From NCBI RefSeq assembly GCF_913055165.1, contig NZ_CAJXJS010000035.1, positions 1 through 37,819 of the forward strand: DNA of 37,819 nucleotides. The letters are read 5' to 3'. The notes beneath the pieces are model-generated. The model had not been told where the DNA came from and searched no databases. It saw only the letters and a program-made list of their open reading frames with translations. Source of the DNA: an uncultured Devosia sp. (GTDB lineage Bacteria; Pseudomonadota; Alphaproteobacteria; Rhizobiales; Devosiaceae). Shown one piece after another: positions 1 to 8,515 of this stretch; positions within the stretch are counted from its first letter, which is position 1; each line of letters opens with the position of its first letter. The position numbers and the translations under genes are program-made.

Positions 1-77
1 AACTCGACCGTCAAATCCCTCCGCGCCAATGGTACTAAGTCTCAAGACTTGGGAGAGTAGGTCACTGCAAGGTCTGC
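1..77 (+). rRNA. rrf: 5S ribosomal RNA, 3' part
   Basis: The first 75 or so bases match the conserved second half of bacterial 5S rRNA: the CGAACTCG-like segment at the very start, then CGCCAATGGTACT, the GTCTCAAGAC hairpin, and GGGAGAGTAGGTC near the end. The final bases (about 66-75) would pair with the missing 5' end to close helix I. The 5' part is outside the window, so an rRNA operon must end here, read on the plus strand. The exact 3' end is approximate. Confidence 0.93.
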
Positions 78-110
78 CAAAAACACAAATTCTCTCCACA
101 AAAAAAATAC

Positions 111-142
111 AAAACGCCCCGTCATAATCGACGGGGCGTTTT
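111..142 (+). terminator. Bidirectional intrinsic terminator after the rRNA operon
   Basis: Perfect inverted repeat: arm AAAACGCCCCGTC (111-123), 6-base loop, arm GACGGGGCGTTTT (130-142). Read on plus it is a GC-rich stem ending in TTTT and would stop the rRNA operon. Read on minus it also ends in TTTT and is followed by a further T-rich run (complement of about 99-108), so it can stop the convergent HNH gene, whose stop codon is at 160-162. Confidence 0.9.
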
Positions 143-159
143 GCTATGTCGGTCCCACC

Positions 160-1017
160 CTATCCCAGAAACACCTTCTCACGGTGGAAGCGCAAATGCT
201 CTGCCTTGGGCCAGGCCTGCCTGGTACTGGGAAAGCGGGCCCGCGTCTGGCCGTTAAAGCGCCTGTGCAAAGATGGCGGCATGCGAATGCTGGGAATGAT
301 CTGTCCGACCTCCGCCAGGGTAAACAGGCCCCAATCATAGGCCCAGTGGTGCTTGCGGCACATGGGCATGGCATTGGTTAGCTCGTCCGGGCCAGCCTGC
401 CGCAGGGGCCTGAGGTGGCACACTTCGACCTCGTAGGCGCCCAGTTCGTGCACCGCATCGTCATCTCCGCACATCGCACAAGCGGCGCCATAGACTTCCA
501 GCACCGACCACCGCAGCCGTGTGTTGCGTGCACCTTCCTCTCTCAACCGGCGCCCGCGTGATCCAAACGACGCCGGATGCACTGACAGCTCCGTCTGCGC
601 AGACTCGCCAAAACCGGTTGATGCTTCGGTTCGCGTGAGCAAGGCGTGCGCTGCCCGCTGGTCGTCCAGCGTCAGTCCACGGATACTCATGGAGAAATAG
701 CTGAAATCGAGCGAACCGTCTGCTCGATAGGCTCGGCTTTCGATCGGCGCGGCAAGTTCCTCCAACGCTACGAACCTGTTGAGCAGAGACACCTCTTCAA
801 GTGCCACGAAAATGAAGCGACGTTGCGTCAGGTCAGGATTGACGTCTGCGATCCTGGCGGTGCCGAAATAGCCACGTCGGGGTTCATCCGCCGGCGCGTA
901 AAGCAGAACGCGTTCACCAATGCACTGGAGCGCCAGATCCTTGTTGCGGTTGTCGGTGCGCACGAGGTGAAGCGACTTCAGTCGACTGGGACGAACATTG
1001 AGCACGGCAAGGGGCAT
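160..1017 (-). CDS. HNH endonuclease domain protein
   Basis: Predicted 285-residue protein whose C-terminal third is an HNH (His-Asn-His) nuclease fold. Visible elements are a zinc-knuckle-like Cys pair C180/C183, the CH at 200-201, N215 in a DELTNAMPMC stretch, and C220-x2-H223-H224 followed by D228. The N-terminal 160 residues are of a type I do not recognise and may be a recognition or partner domain. The start at 1017 is chosen because AGGAG sits 6 bases upstream; the frame stays open to 1068 without a better site. It stands alone, convergent to the rRNA operon, with no methylase, helicase or phage gene beside it, so restriction is not supported. Proteins with this arrangement are usually annotated only as HNH endonucleases. 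Function in DNA cleavage is inferred from the motif; the biological role is unknown. Confidence 0.85.
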   Translation of the reverse strand: MPLAVLNVRPSRLKSLHLVRTDNRNKDLALQCIGERVLLYAPADEPRRGYFGTARIADVNPDLTQRRFIFVALEEVSLLNRFVALEELAAPIESRAYRADGSLDFSYFSMSIRGLTLDDQRAAHALLTRTEASTGFGESAQTELSVHPASFGSRGRRLREEGARNTRLRWSVLEVYGAACAMCGDDDAVHELGAYEVEVCHLRPLRQAGPDELTNAMPMCRKHHWAYDWGLFTLAEVGQIIPSIRMPPSLHRRFNGQTRARFPSTRQAWPKAEHLRFHREKVFLG

Positions 1018-1112
1018 GGGGATCTCCTGGTCAGGGGAGATACCTAGAAGGCGCTTCGCAAAAGTCACATTAATCGGTCACAGCTGGTATGGTTGCCGAC
1101 GGATTGCCCACC

Positions 1113-1970
1113 CTACTGCGGACGTTTTGGTTCCTGGGCCCCGCCGCGCCCGAAGAAAGCCGATTCTGGGTCTGCCAGCACCAGCGCGCGAATGCGGGAC
1201 CAGAGACGATCACGCAACTGTCCATAGGTCCGGGCTTGCCGTGCATCGGCGGTCGTCCGCGGTCGCGGCAGATGCACCAAGAAATCCTCAAGCACTTTGC
1301 CTCGACCCATCACGATAACCCGGTCAGCCAGGAGCAGCGCCTCATCCACGCTGTGGGTGACGAACAGCACCGTCGGGCGATGATTGCTCCACAGCGCCAG
1401 CAGGTCCTCCTGCATCAGTTCGCGGGTTTGCGCATCCAGGCTGGCAAAGGGTTCGTCCATGAGCAGCACGTCTGGCCTGCCCACCAGCGCCCGGGCCAGC
1501 GCAACCCGTTGCTGCATGCCACCGGAGAGCTGGGCCGGATAGTGGTCTGCCCAGCGACCGAGACCAACCTGCAGCAACTGGGTTTCTATGCGAGCTTTCC
1601 GCTCAGCGCGATCCAGGGGACCCCCCTCCAGAGCAAAGCCCACATTGTCGCGGACTGTTCGCCAGGGAATAAGCCGTACCGTCTGAAACATCATGCCAAT
1701 GCCGGGCCCGGGCGCGGGGCCTGAATTCCCGATGGTCACGGCACCGCTGTCGGGCATGATCAGCCCGTCCACAAGCCTCAGCAAGGTGCTCTTGCCACAG
1801 CCGGAGGGCCCAACAATGGCGACGAACTGGCAGGCGGGCACCAGAAGACTGACATCGTCGATGGCTTTCACCCGAGCATTGGCGGCCGGCAGGAAGACCT
1901 TGCTCACCCGGCGCAAACTGATGCTGCGGCCGCCGTTGTGCGCCGGCCCATCCCCGTTCGTGTCGCCCAT
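1113..1970 (-). CDS. NitT/TauT-type ABC transporter ATP-binding protein
   Basis: A 285-residue ABC ATPase that would power the adjacent importer from the cytoplasmic face. It has the Walker A motif GPSGCGKST, the signature LSGGMQQRVALARAL and Walker B LLMDEPFASLD followed by the H-loop FVTHS. The set matches the nitrate/sulfonate/taurine importer ATPases (SsuB/TauB/NrtD group). The frame is open further upstream to 2162, but that stretch overlaps the binding-protein gene in another frame; ATG at 1970, 8 bases after the stop of the binding protein, fits an operon. It is the last gene of a three-gene minus-strand operon (permease, binding protein, ATPase). The substrate cannot be read from the ATPase. 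Confidence 0.93.
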   Translation of the reverse strand: MGDTNGDGPAHNGGRSISLRRVSKVFLPAANARVKAIDDVSLLVPACQFVAIVGPSGCGKSTLLRLVDGLIMPDSGAVTIGNSGPAPGPGIGMMFQTVRLIPWRTVRDNVGFALEGGPLDRAERKARIETQLLQVGLGRWADHYPAQLSGGMQQRVALARALVGRPDVLLMDEPFASLDAQTRELMQEDLLALWSNHRPTVLFVTHSVDEALLLADRVIVMGRGKVLEDFLVHLPRPRTTADARQARTYGQLRDRLWSRIRALVLADPESAFFGRGGAQEPKRPQ

Positions 1971-1978
1971 TCCCCGCC

Positions 1979-3001
1979 TCACCGGTCGGCGGGATCGGCA
2001 TTCGGCTGAACGCCAAGTCTCGCCAACGCGGCATCCACTGGACCGAACTCGACCCAGTCTTCCAATGCTGGTCGAGTCCGCCCTGCAAAATCCTCGGTCG
2101 CATAGAGCCAGTCGGCAGTGTAGGTCAGCGCATTGCGGCTCATGCCGCCATTGACGCTCCAACTGGCCGAAAAACTGGGCGCCAGCGCCTGCAACACCGC
2201 GATGTCGGCGTCGGGAACGGCCCGCTCCATGGCAGAAACCCAGAGTTGCGGATCGGCGGCGAAATCGCGGCTGATGCGGACCAGCGCGCGAATGACGGCC
2301 GCCACATCTTCCGGGCGGTCGGCGAGAACCTGTCCTGGTACGACATTGACCTTGTTCACCAGGGGTGCTGCTGCAAAATAGCGGTCCTGATCGACCAATA
2401 GGTGTAGCCCGCTAGTGTCGGGCAGGCTGAGCCAGGTCCCGATCGACATGGTGGTGGCGTCGATTTGCCCGGCCGCAAGGGCCTGAGCCCGTACATTGGG
2501 CTGTCCGAGCGCGACGATCTGCGCCTGGTCAAGCTCCGCGCCCAGGCTCGCCAGCACCAAGCTCGACAGTGAATGATCGAGGCTGCCGATGCGCCCCACG
2601 CCAAACCGCGCCCCCGCCAATTCTGCGACGGAGTTGATGCTTGTATTGGCGGCGATCACAAAAGGCAGGGAAGTATTGGGCGAGGTGACGGCCCGGAAGT
2701 CATCCGCACCGGAGGCGATGGCCTGCATCAGGGCATCGACGCCGATATTGGCCATGTCCCCTTCGCCGGCCTGCAAGGCTGCCAGGGCCGATGGTGTCTG
2801 CTGCACGCGCACCAACTCGACGGAGACGCCTTCTTGGTCGAAATAGCCAAGCTCTTCGGCCAGGTCCATGACCGAATTGGGTACCAGCGGTGGCTCAAGA
2901 TGGGTGACGATCAGCCGGAACGGCGCGTCGGACTGTGCCTGCACAGATCCCGAAGCCAGCATCACGACCAGCCAGGCGAGCAGGCGCGGTATGTTCGGCA
3001 T
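1979..3001 (-). CDS. NitT/TauT-type ABC transporter substrate-binding protein
   Basis: A 340-residue periplasmic binding protein of the NMT1/SsuA-like group. Residues 1-23 form a Sec signal peptide (basic start, hydrophobic core, cleavage near VQA-QSD). The mature part shows the usual pattern: ELGYFDQEGVSVELV near the N-terminus, an ALAALQAGEGDMANIGVDAL segment, and the AELAGARFGV region. It delivers an unknown small ligand to the permease; family members bind sulfonates, nitrate, pyrimidine precursors and similar compounds. The start at 3001 is preferred over the long open frame up to 3841, which overlaps the permease gene. It lies 17 bases after the permease stop and 8 bases before the ATPase. 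No sulfonate or nitrate metabolism gene is adjacent, so the ligand stays open. Confidence 0.88.
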   Translation of the reverse strand: MPNIPRLLAWLVVMLASGSVQAQSDAPFRLIVTHLEPPLVPNSVMDLAEELGYFDQEGVSVELVRVQQTPSALAALQAGEGDMANIGVDALMQAIASGADDFRAVTSPNTSLPFVIAANTSINSVAELAGARFGVGRIGSLDHSLSSLVLASLGAELDQAQIVALGQPNVRAQALAAGQIDATTMSIGTWLSLPDTSGLHLLVDQDRYFAAAPLVNKVNVVPGQVLADRPEDVAAVIRALVRISRDFAADPQLWVSAMERAVPDADIAVLQALAPSFSASWSVNGGMSRNALTYTADWLYATEDFAGRTRPALEDWVEFGPVDAALARLGVQPNADPADR

Positions 3002-3018
3002 GTAGGAAAGTCCTTTGG

Positions 3019-3801
3019 TCAATGTGTTGGTTTCGTCCAATGGGTGAGGCGTCTTTCCAGTAGGCGAAGCGCCTCGGTGACCACAACCCCGATTGCAGCC
3101 AGGGTCAACACGATCACGAAGTACTCCGCCATACGAAAGGTGTTGCCATAGAGCGCCAATAGACCACCCAGCCCGGTGACGGCGGTATAGAGCTCGGCGA
3201 CCACCGTATTGATCAGACCAATGGTGGCCCCGATCCGCAAGCCAGTCAGAATATAGGGCACAGCACCAGGCAGGACGATGGCCCGAAATATGCGGGCCCG
3301 CCGAGCGCCCACCGAGCGCGCCATTTCGACCAGGTCGGCATCGGCCTGACGCACCCCGGCATAGGTATTGATAACGATCGGCATCACCGCACCCAGAAAT
3401 ACCACAAATAGCTTGGCCTCGATCCCAAGCCCCAACACGACGATAATCAACGGTATGAAGGCGACGCGCGGCGTAGCGGCCAGCGCATAGACATAGACCT
3501 CGAGTGTTCTCCCCAGCAGGCCAAAAGCACCCATGACAATACCCAGCGGCACGGCCGCAACCGTGGCCAGGGCAAAGCCGCCGAGATAGGTGATGAGGCT
3601 GGTGCCGATTGCGCCGGGTAATTTCCCCTCCAGCCACAGGCGCAGGGCAGCGTTCGCGGTTTCGGGGGGGCTGGGGATGAGGTTGCGGCTGACATGTTCG
3701 GAGGCCAGCCACCACAGGGCCAACAGCAGCACCAGCAGGCCAAGGCGAGCCATGGCAACCGTTAGCGGACTGGTCCGGCGATTCCCGTATGCTCTGTCCA
3801 T
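3019..3801 (-). CDS. NitT/TauT-type ABC transporter permease
   Basis: A 260-residue inner-membrane permease of the BPD_transp_1 type. About six hydrophobic segments are visible, starting near residue 18. The cytoplasmic coupling (EAA) loop reads DLVEMARSVGARRARIF followed by IVLPGAVPYILTGLRIG, characteristic of the SsuC/TauC group. It is the first gene of the three-gene minus-strand operon. The roughly 200 bases upstream (3802-3998) separate it from the stop of the convergently placed end of the next minus-strand gene; I see no clear operator or terminator there, so the promoter is presumably in this stretch. Confidence 0.92.
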   Translation of the reverse strand: MDRAYGNRRTSPLTVAMARLGLLVLLLALWWLASEHVSRNLIPSPPETANAALRLWLEGKLPGAIGTSLITYLGGFALATVAAVPLGIVMGAFGLLGRTLEVYVYALAATPRVAFIPLIIVVLGLGIEAKLFVVFLGAVMPIVINTYAGVRQADADLVEMARSVGARRARIFRAIVLPGAVPYILTGLRIGATIGLINTVVAELYTAVTGLGGLLALYGNTFRMAEYFVIVLTLAAIGVVVTEALRLLERRLTHWTKPTH

Positions 3802-3998
3802 GCCACCGTCTTTCCGGAGCCGCCGCGCGCCTTAGCCGCAAGCTTCAGGTGATCAGAGCCATACGCTTTCCGGCCGTTCGGGGGCAATCGGTCTTGTGAC
3901 ACTTTCTGGCCCCACGGCACAATGTCGACGCGTCGGGGCGGCATCTTGAGATCTTCCAATGAATTCAAGGCATCTGCGCACTCTCGGCGCGTGCTGCC

Positions 3999-4679
3999 TC
4001 AGGTAATGCAGAACGGGCTGCCCGGTGCGGTCAACAGGACTGCAAGCACGCCGGCAGAGGCAATGAAAACGCCCGCCAGCACGCGCCCGGGCCGTCCGCT
4101 TCTGGTCGACGCTTGGTGAAGGGCCAGCGCGGAGATGACCACCGGCACCGAGGTCACCATCCCAAAGACGGCCATCATGATCATGCTCTCCTCGGTCGAC
4201 CCCAGAAGCATGGCATTAAAGATGGCGAGGTAGACCAGCGGGCAGGGCGTCAGGCCCCACACCAGTCCTGAAACAAGATCAAGCTCGGCCCCGGCTTGCG
4301 ACAGCATTGCGCGCATTCTGGCGACTGTCCCGGCTACTGGGGCAAATGCCCGGTCCAGACCAGCGAAAGAGGGGACCAGCCCAGCGGTGCTGAGCCCAAT
4401 CCACACCACAAGGGCTGCCGCGGTCCATTGCATGGCGGCGTGTACGCCGGTGAAGTCGAAGGCGCGATATAGTCCCGCTCCCGCGGCCCCGAAGAGCAGG
4501 CCAAGCAGCACATAGGAAAGGATGCGGCCGGCCTGCATCGTCAACAGGCGCACAAGGGCGGGACGCGCGCTATTGCTTGTCGCCAGAAAGGCGCAACCGA
4601 TAACGCCACACATTCCGGCGCAGTGCAGGGCCGCTCCGGTACCCAGGAGCGCCCCCCAGACCACGGCATTGAGCGTCAT
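3999..4679 (-). CDS. UreH/TauE-SafE-type membrane protein linked to cbb3 oxidase
   Basis: A 226-residue polytopic membrane protein with about six transmembrane segments. The N-terminus has the conserved LGTGAALHCAGMCGVIG stretch (HCxGMCG motif), and the second half has VSGLVWGLTPCPLVYLAI (GxxPCP motif). These are features of the UreH-domain proteins annotated as sulfite exporter TauE/SafE family that often sit beside cco genes; in that setting a role in metal (copper or nickel) handling has been proposed for relatives. Start ATG at 4679 is chosen because the first conserved segment begins right after it; the frame is open to 4940 but the extra part is not hydrophobic and not recognisable. It is divergent from ccoN, with a FixK/FNR-type box between. 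Role in oxidase assembly is inferred from context. Confidence 0.75.
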   Translation of the reverse strand: MTLNAVVWGALLGTGAALHCAGMCGVIGCAFLATSNSARPALVRLLTMQAGRILSYVLLGLLFGAAGAGLYRAFDFTGVHAAMQWTAAALVVWIGLSTAGLVPSFAGLDRAFAPVAGTVARMRAMLSQAGAELDLVSGLVWGLTPCPLVYLAIFNAMLLGSTEESMIMMAVFGMVTSVPVVISALALHQASTRSGRPGRVLAGVFIASAGVLAVLLTAPGSPFCIT

Positions 4680-4858
4680 TGCAGCTTTGACCGCCGTGTC
4701 TGGGCCGAGGAAGCACCATACACACTGGCCCCAGGCAAATTGGAGCTTCCGGTCCAGCCTTGTCCTCTTCGCAGCGCCAGAATTTGACACAGCCCGGGCC
4801 GTTGCGACGGCTGATCCGGTCTCTGCTGGGGCAGGGGATGTTTGTTGGGCCTGGCCAT
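4676..4858 (-). CDS. Possible small leader ORF coupled to the UreH/TauE-type gene
   Basis: A 60-codon open frame starting with ATG at 4858. It is preceded by AGAGG 6 bases upstream, a better ribosome site than that of the next gene, and its TGA stop overlaps the downstream ATG as ATGA (4676-4679). The product is rich in Gln, Pro, Ser and Arg, has one Cys and no hydrophobic segment; I do not recognise it. A transcript started from the FNR-type box at 4914-4927 (minus direction) would begin near 4879, giving a leader of about 20 bases to this ATG. It may be a translated leader, a real small protein, or chance in high-GC DNA. If it is not real, 4680-4998 is a 319-base gap holding only the FNR box and promoters. 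Confidence 0.3.
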   Translation of the reverse strand: MARPNKHPLPQQRPDQPSQRPGLCQILALRRGQGWTGSSNLPGASVYGASSAQTRRSKLQ

Positions 4859-4913
4859 AACGCACCTCTCGCACGATTGCCGCACCACCATCGCACCCGG
4901 AACGGCATCGACC

Positions 4914-4927
4914 TTGATCCAAATCAA
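4914..4927. promoter_or_regulatory. FixK/FNR (anaerobox) site between the UreH-type gene and ccoN
   Basis: TTGATCCAAATCAA is an exact match to the FNR/FixK/ANR consensus TTGAT-N4-ATCAA. Class II activation centred at -41.5 would place a plus-strand transcript start near 4962, about 37 bases before the chosen ccoN start, and a minus-strand start near 4879. This predicts low-oxygen induction of ccoNOQP and perhaps of the divergent gene. The regulator itself is not in the window. Confidence 0.88.
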
Positions 4928-4998
4928 AGTTCGGCGGCATGGCAGCGCCTAGTTAGGCTGCACGGCAGCTCTGTGCCGGCTTGGCTTGGGGATTCGAT

Positions 4999-6600
4999 GT
5001 GAACAAGGGATGGATAATTGGCCTTGGCGGCGGCACTCTCATGGCGGCCCTGCTCTCAGGGTTGGCCGTAGACGCGCCGTTCCGCCTGCATATGGGGATT
5101 TTGACCCTCGTGCTTGGTCTGGCAACTCTGGTTGCCTTGCGGTTGCCAGAGCGCGTCGCGGTACCGGCCGGCGAGGCCAGCTATATGGACCAGCCCGTTC
5201 GCATCGGCTCGCTGCTAACCGTTTTCTGGGGCGTGGTCGGCTTCCTGGTTGGGGTCTTGGTGGCCGCCCAATTGGCGTTTCCCGACCTCAATTTCGGCCC
5301 CTGGTTCACCTTCAGCCGCCTGCGCCCGCTGCACACTTCCGCGGTGGTCTTTGCCTTCGGTGGCACAGCCCTCCTGACCACCAGCTTCTATGTCGTCCAG
5401 CGCACCAGCCGGGCCCGGTTGTTCGGGGGAGATCTCGCCTGGTTCGTCTTTTGGGGCTACCAGCTCTTTATCGTCATGGCCGCCACCGGCTATCTCCTGG
5501 GCATCACCCAGGGCCGCGAATATGCGGAGCCCGAATGGTATGTCGATCTGTGGCTCACCATTGTATGGGTCGCCTATCTCATCCTCTTCCTGGGCACGCT
5601 GCTTAGGCGCAAGGAACCGCACATCTATGTGGCGAACTGGTTCTATTTGGCGTTCATCGTCACTGTGGCCATGCTCCATGTGGTCAACAACTTGGCCGTG
5701 CCGGTCTCGGTCTTTGGTTCGCGCAGCTATTCCCTGTTCTCGGGTGTCCAGGATGCCCTGACCCAGTGGTGGTACGGCCACAATGCTGTGGGTTTCTTCC
5801 TGACCGCCGGCTTCCTGGGCATGATGTACTATTACATGCCCAAGCAGGCCGAGCGTCCGGTCTATTCCTACCGGCTCTCGATCATTCACTTCTGGTCGCT
5901 GATCTTCCTCTATATCTGGGCTGGCCCGCACCACCTGCACTATACCGCGCTGCCTGATTGGGCGCAGACGCTGGGCATGGTGTTTTCGGTCATGCTGTGG
6001 ATGCCCAGCTGGGGCGGCATGATCAATGGCCTGATGACCCTGCGCGGCGCGTGGGACAAGCTCCGGACAGACCCGATCATCCGAATGATGGTCATCGCGG
6101 TTGCCTTCTACGGCATGTCGACCTTTGAGGGTCCGGTCATGTCGATCAAGTCGGTCAACGGGCTCAGCCACTATACCGACTGGACCATTGGCCACGTGCA
6201 CTCGGGTGCGTTGGGCTGGGTCGGTATGATCTCGTTCGGTGCCGTCTACTTCATGGTGCCGCGCCTTTGGGGCCGCGAGCGGCTCTATTCGCTGCGCATG
6301 GTCAACTGGCACTTCTGGCTCGCCACCCTGGGCATCGTGGTCTATGCCGCTGCCATGTGGGTCGCCGGCATCATGCAGGGCCTGATGTGGCGCGAATACG
6401 ATAGCCAGGGTTTCCTGGTCTACTCCTTCGCCGAAACCGTTGCGGCAATGCACCCCTATTATGTGATGCGCCTGGGTGGGGGCCTGCTCTACCTCGCCGG
6501 TGGTCTCGTCATGGCCTTCAATATCTGGATGACCGTTGTCGGTCGAGTGCGCACCGAGCGCCCGATGCCGACTGCTGCCGTCCCGCAGCCCGCCGAGTAA
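4999..6600 (+). CDS. ccoN: cbb3-type cytochrome c oxidase subunit I
   Basis: Catalytic subunit of the high-affinity proton-pumping cbb3 oxidase in the inner membrane, reducing O2 to water at the heme b3-CuB centre. About 533 residues with 12 or more hydrophobic segments. Signature stretches include [18 protein letters not shown] (heme b ligand His), the CuB-side [11 protein letters not shown] and [13 protein letters not shown], and [19 protein letters not shown] with further His ligands. Length is normal for CcoN. The start is uncertain: GTG at 4999 has GGGGA 6 bases upstream; TTG at 4981 is an in-frame alternative adding six residues. It is the first gene of ccoNOQP, controlled by the FixK/FNR box at 4914-4927, and is followed 12 bases later by ccoO. 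Confidence 0.97.
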   Translation: MNKGWIIGLGGGTLMAALLSGLAVDAPFRLHMGILTLVLGLATLVALRLPERVAVPAGEASYMDQPVRIGSLLTVFWGVVGFLVGVLVAAQLAFPDLNFGPWFTFSRLRPLHTSAVVFAFGGTALLTTSFYVVQRTSRARLFGGDLAWFVFWGYQLFIVMAATGYLLGITQGREYAEPEWYVDLWLTIVWVAYLILFLGTLLRRKEPHIYVANWFYLAFIVTVAMLHVVNNLAVPVSVFGSRSYSLFSGVQDALTQWWYGHNAVGFFLTAGFLGMMYYYMPKQAERPVYSYRLSIIHFWSLIFLYIWAGPHHLHYTALPDWAQTLGMVFSVMLWMPSWGGMINGLMTLRGAWDKLRTDPIIRMMVIAVAFYGMSTFEGPVMSIKSVNGLSHYTDWTIGHVHSGALGWVGMISFGAVYFMVPRLWGRERLYSLRMVNWHFWLATLGIVVYAAAMWVAGIMQGLMWREYDSQGFLVYSFAETVAAMHPYYVMRLGGGLLYLAGGLVMAFNIWMTVVGRVRTERPMPTAAVPQPAE

Positions 6601-6612
6601 GGAGCACGTTTC

Positions 6613-7344
6613 ATGTCCATTCTTGCCAAGCACGGCATTATCGAACGCAATGCCTCGCTGCTTCTGGTCGGCTCCCTGGTTGTGGTGGCGATTGGTGGCA
6701 TCGTCGAGATCGCGCCCTTGTTCTACTTCCAGAACACCATCGAGAAGGTCGACGGCATGCGGCCCTATTCGCCGCTCGAACTGGCTGGGCGCGACATCTA
6801 CATCCGCGAAGGATGCTACACCTGTCATAGCCAGATGATCCGTCCGTTCCGCGACGAAGTGGAACGCTACGGGCATTACTCGCTGGCCGCCGAGTCCATG
6901 TATGATCACCCCTTCCAATGGGGGTCCAAGCGCACCGGGCCGGATCTTGCCCGCGTCGGTGGCCGCTATTCGAACGAGTGGCAGGTGCAGCACCTGGCCG
7001 ATCCGCGCTCGGTTGTGCCTGAATCAGTTATGCCCAGCTACGCCTTCTTGTCGCTGGTGACGCTGGATTACGGCACGATAACCGGCAAGCTTCAGGCCAA
7101 CGCCACCGTGGGCGTTCCCTATACGCAAGAGATGATAGAGGCGTCGACACGCGATCTATTGGCACAGGCAACGCCCGACGCCGATACCACCGACCTCCTC
7201 GCGCGCTATCCAAAAGCCGTGGTCGGTGACTTTGACGGCAATCCCGCCAAGATCACCGAAATGGATGCTCTTGTGGCCTATCTCCAGATGCTTGGCACGC
7301 TGGTCGAATTCGACAGCTACGACGCCCAAGCAAATTTCCGTTGA
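6613..7344 (+). CDS. ccoO: cbb3-type cytochrome c oxidase subunit II (mono-heme)
   Basis: A 243-residue membrane-anchored c-type cytochrome. There is one N-terminal transmembrane helix (about 17-42) and a periplasmic domain with a single heme-binding motif C68-YT-C71-H72. The surrounding [21 protein letters not shown] and the downstream [20 protein letters not shown] are diagnostic of CcoO. It passes electrons to CcoN. AGGAG just upstream of the ATG supports the start. Length is typical of the family. It lies 12 bases after ccoN and 11 bases before ccoQ in the same operon. Confidence 0.97.
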   Translation: MSILAKHGIIERNASLLLVGSLVVVAIGGIVEIAPLFYFQNTIEKVDGMRPYSPLELAGRDIYIREGCYTCHSQMIRPFRDEVERYGHYSLAAESMYDHPFQWGSKRTGPDLARVGGRYSNEWQVQHLADPRSVVPESVMPSYAFLSLVTLDYGTITGKLQANATVGVPYTQEMIEASTRDLLAQATPDADTTDLLARYPKAVVGDFDGNPAKITEMDALVAYLQMLGTLVEFDSYDAQANFR

Positions 7345-7355
7345 GGAGCAAGACG

Positions 7356-7526
7356 ATGGACTACGACGCCTTGCGGCATTTCGCCGACTCTTGGGGGTTG
7401 GTCTACATGTTCGGCGTGTTTCTCGCCGTGATCCTTTTCCTGCTTCGCCCTGGCGCCGGCCGCCGCGCCATGGATGCAGCCAACATTCCCCTGCGCGACG
7501 GTGCCACGGAGACCGGCCATGACTGA
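7356..7526 (+). CDS. ccoQ: cbb3-type oxidase small subunit
   Basis: A 56-residue protein with one transmembrane helix (about residues 13-33) and a short charged tail. In the family CcoQ stabilises the CcoNOP complex and the CcoP interaction. The ATG at 7356 is preceded by GAGGAG; an in-frame upstream start at 7341 would lack a good site. Its coding sequence overlaps the start of ccoP by 8 bases, pointing to translational coupling. Identified by size, hydrophobic segment and position between ccoO and ccoP rather than by a strong motif. Confidence 0.92.
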   Translation: MDYDALRHFADSWGLVYMFGVFLAVILFLLRPGAGRRAMDAANIPLRDGATETGHD

Positions 7527-8397
7527 CAAGCCCACGACAAGGGAAATCGACGAACTTACGGGCACCGAAACCACAGGTCATGAGTGGGACGGGATCAAGG
7601 AACTGAACACGCCCATGCCGCGCTGGTGGCTGTGGACCTTCTACGCCACCATCGCCTTTTCGGTCGGCTACACTATCCTCTTCCCGGCCTGGCCGATGAT
7701 CTCCAGTGCCACCGGCGGTGTCCTTGGCTATTCGAGCCGCGCCGAGTTGCATCAGGATCTGTCCAATTTGCAGACGGCCAATCAGGCCGTCGTCAACCGG
7801 ATCACCGAACTGCCGCTGCACGAAATCCTTGCCGATGGAGAATTGACTCGGTTTGCCAGCGCCGCCGGCGCCTCGGCCTTCAAGGTCAACTGCTCGCAGT
7901 GTCACGGCACGGGGGCGGCGGGCGCTTCGGGCTACCCCAACCTCAATGATGACTCCTGGATCTGGGGTGGCACTGTCGATGATATCTACCTCACCATCGC
8001 CCATGGCGTACGGTCTGCCACCGATCCTGATACCCGCTTCAACCTGATGCCGAATTTCGGTGCCGATGGCATGCTGGATCGGGCCCAGATCAAGGACATG
8101 GTCGCCTATGTGGCAGGCCTATCCGGCATCGAGGCGGAATCGGCTAGCCCGGAGGCTGCCCAGCTCTTCCTCGATAACTGCTCCGGTTGCCATGGCGCTG
8201 ACGCCAAGGGCGTTGCAGAGCTTGGCGGTCCGGACCTGACTGACGCCATCTGGCTCTATGAGGGCTCGGTGGCCTCCATTGAGGCGCAGTTGAACCGAGC
8301 GCGCCACGGCATGATGCCCGCCTGGTCCGAGAAGCTGGACGACGTCACCATCAAGCAGCTGGCGATCTACGTTCACGGCCTGGGCGGCGGCCAATAG
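7519..8397 (+). CDS. ccoP: cbb3-type cytochrome c oxidase subunit III (di-heme)
   Basis: A 292-residue membrane-anchored di-heme cytochrome c that accepts electrons from soluble carriers and feeds CcoO/CcoN. The N-terminal part has the family stretch TTGHEWDGIKELNTPMPRWW and one transmembrane helix with downstream LFPAWPM. Two heme c motifs are visible: C125-SQ-C128-H129 and C221-SG-C224-H225, each in a cytochrome-fold domain with a later Met ligand. Start ATG at 7519 overlaps the ccoQ end by 8 bases. It is the last gene of the ccoNOQP unit; a strong hairpin follows at 8422-8446. Confidence 0.97.
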   Translation: MTDKPTTREIDELTGTETTGHEWDGIKELNTPMPRWWLWTFYATIAFSVGYTILFPAWPMISSATGGVLGYSSRAELHQDLSNLQTANQAVVNRITELPLHEILADGELTRFASAAGASAFKVNCSQCHGTGAAGASGYPNLNDDSWIWGGTVDDIYLTIAHGVRSATDPDTRFNLMPNFGADGMLDRAQIKDMVAYVAGLSGIEAESASPEAAQLFLDNCSGCHGADAKGVAELGGPDLTDAIWLYEGSVASIEAQLNRARHGMMPAWSEKLDDVTIKQLAIYVHGLGGGQ

Positions 8398-8421
8398 CCC
8401 CGCAGCGCCGTTCCCTACTCT

Positions 8422-8446
8422 GGGCCGCGGTGAACAGCCGCGGCCC
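8422..8446 (+). terminator. Intrinsic terminator after ccoP
   Basis: Perfect 9-bp stem GGGCCGCGG (8422-8430) / CCGCGGCCC (8438-8446) with a 7-base loop, followed by TTGTT. The T run is short, so it may be partial, which would let some ccoNOQP transcription read into ccoGHIS. Confidence 0.7.
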
Positions 8447-8449
8447 TTG

Positions 8450-8463
8450 TTGATTCAGGTCAA
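8450..8463. promoter_or_regulatory. FixK/FNR-like site upstream of ccoG
   Basis: TTGATTCAGGTCAA fits TTGAT-N4-ATCAA with one mismatch (G for A at position 10). It lies directly after the ccoP terminator and 53 bases before the ccoG ATG. A class II start would fall near 8498, just ahead of the AGGAG of ccoG at about 8501. That tight leader makes a class I or overlapping arrangement also possible. Confidence 0.7.
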
Positions 8464-8515
8464 AGGCCACCCGCGACATCCGTGACATGGTCGCCCTGAC
8501 AGGAGCACACCAACC

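Noticed and set aside
3002..3841. N-terminal extension of the NitT/TauT binding protein through the permease gene
   Set aside because: The frame is open by chance; the signal peptide begins at 3001 and the extension is antisense-frame overlap with the permease.
3762..3968. Minus-strand open frame of 68 codons upstream of the NitT/TauT permease
   Set aside because: No motif, overlaps the permease start and lacks a convincing ribosome site; most likely leader DNA.
5215..6993. Long minus-strand open frame of 592 codons opposite ccoN and ccoO
   Set aside because: It is antisense to clearly recognised oxidase genes and rich in His, Asp and Gly as expected of a reverse-frame shadow in high-GC DNA; no motif or ribosome site.
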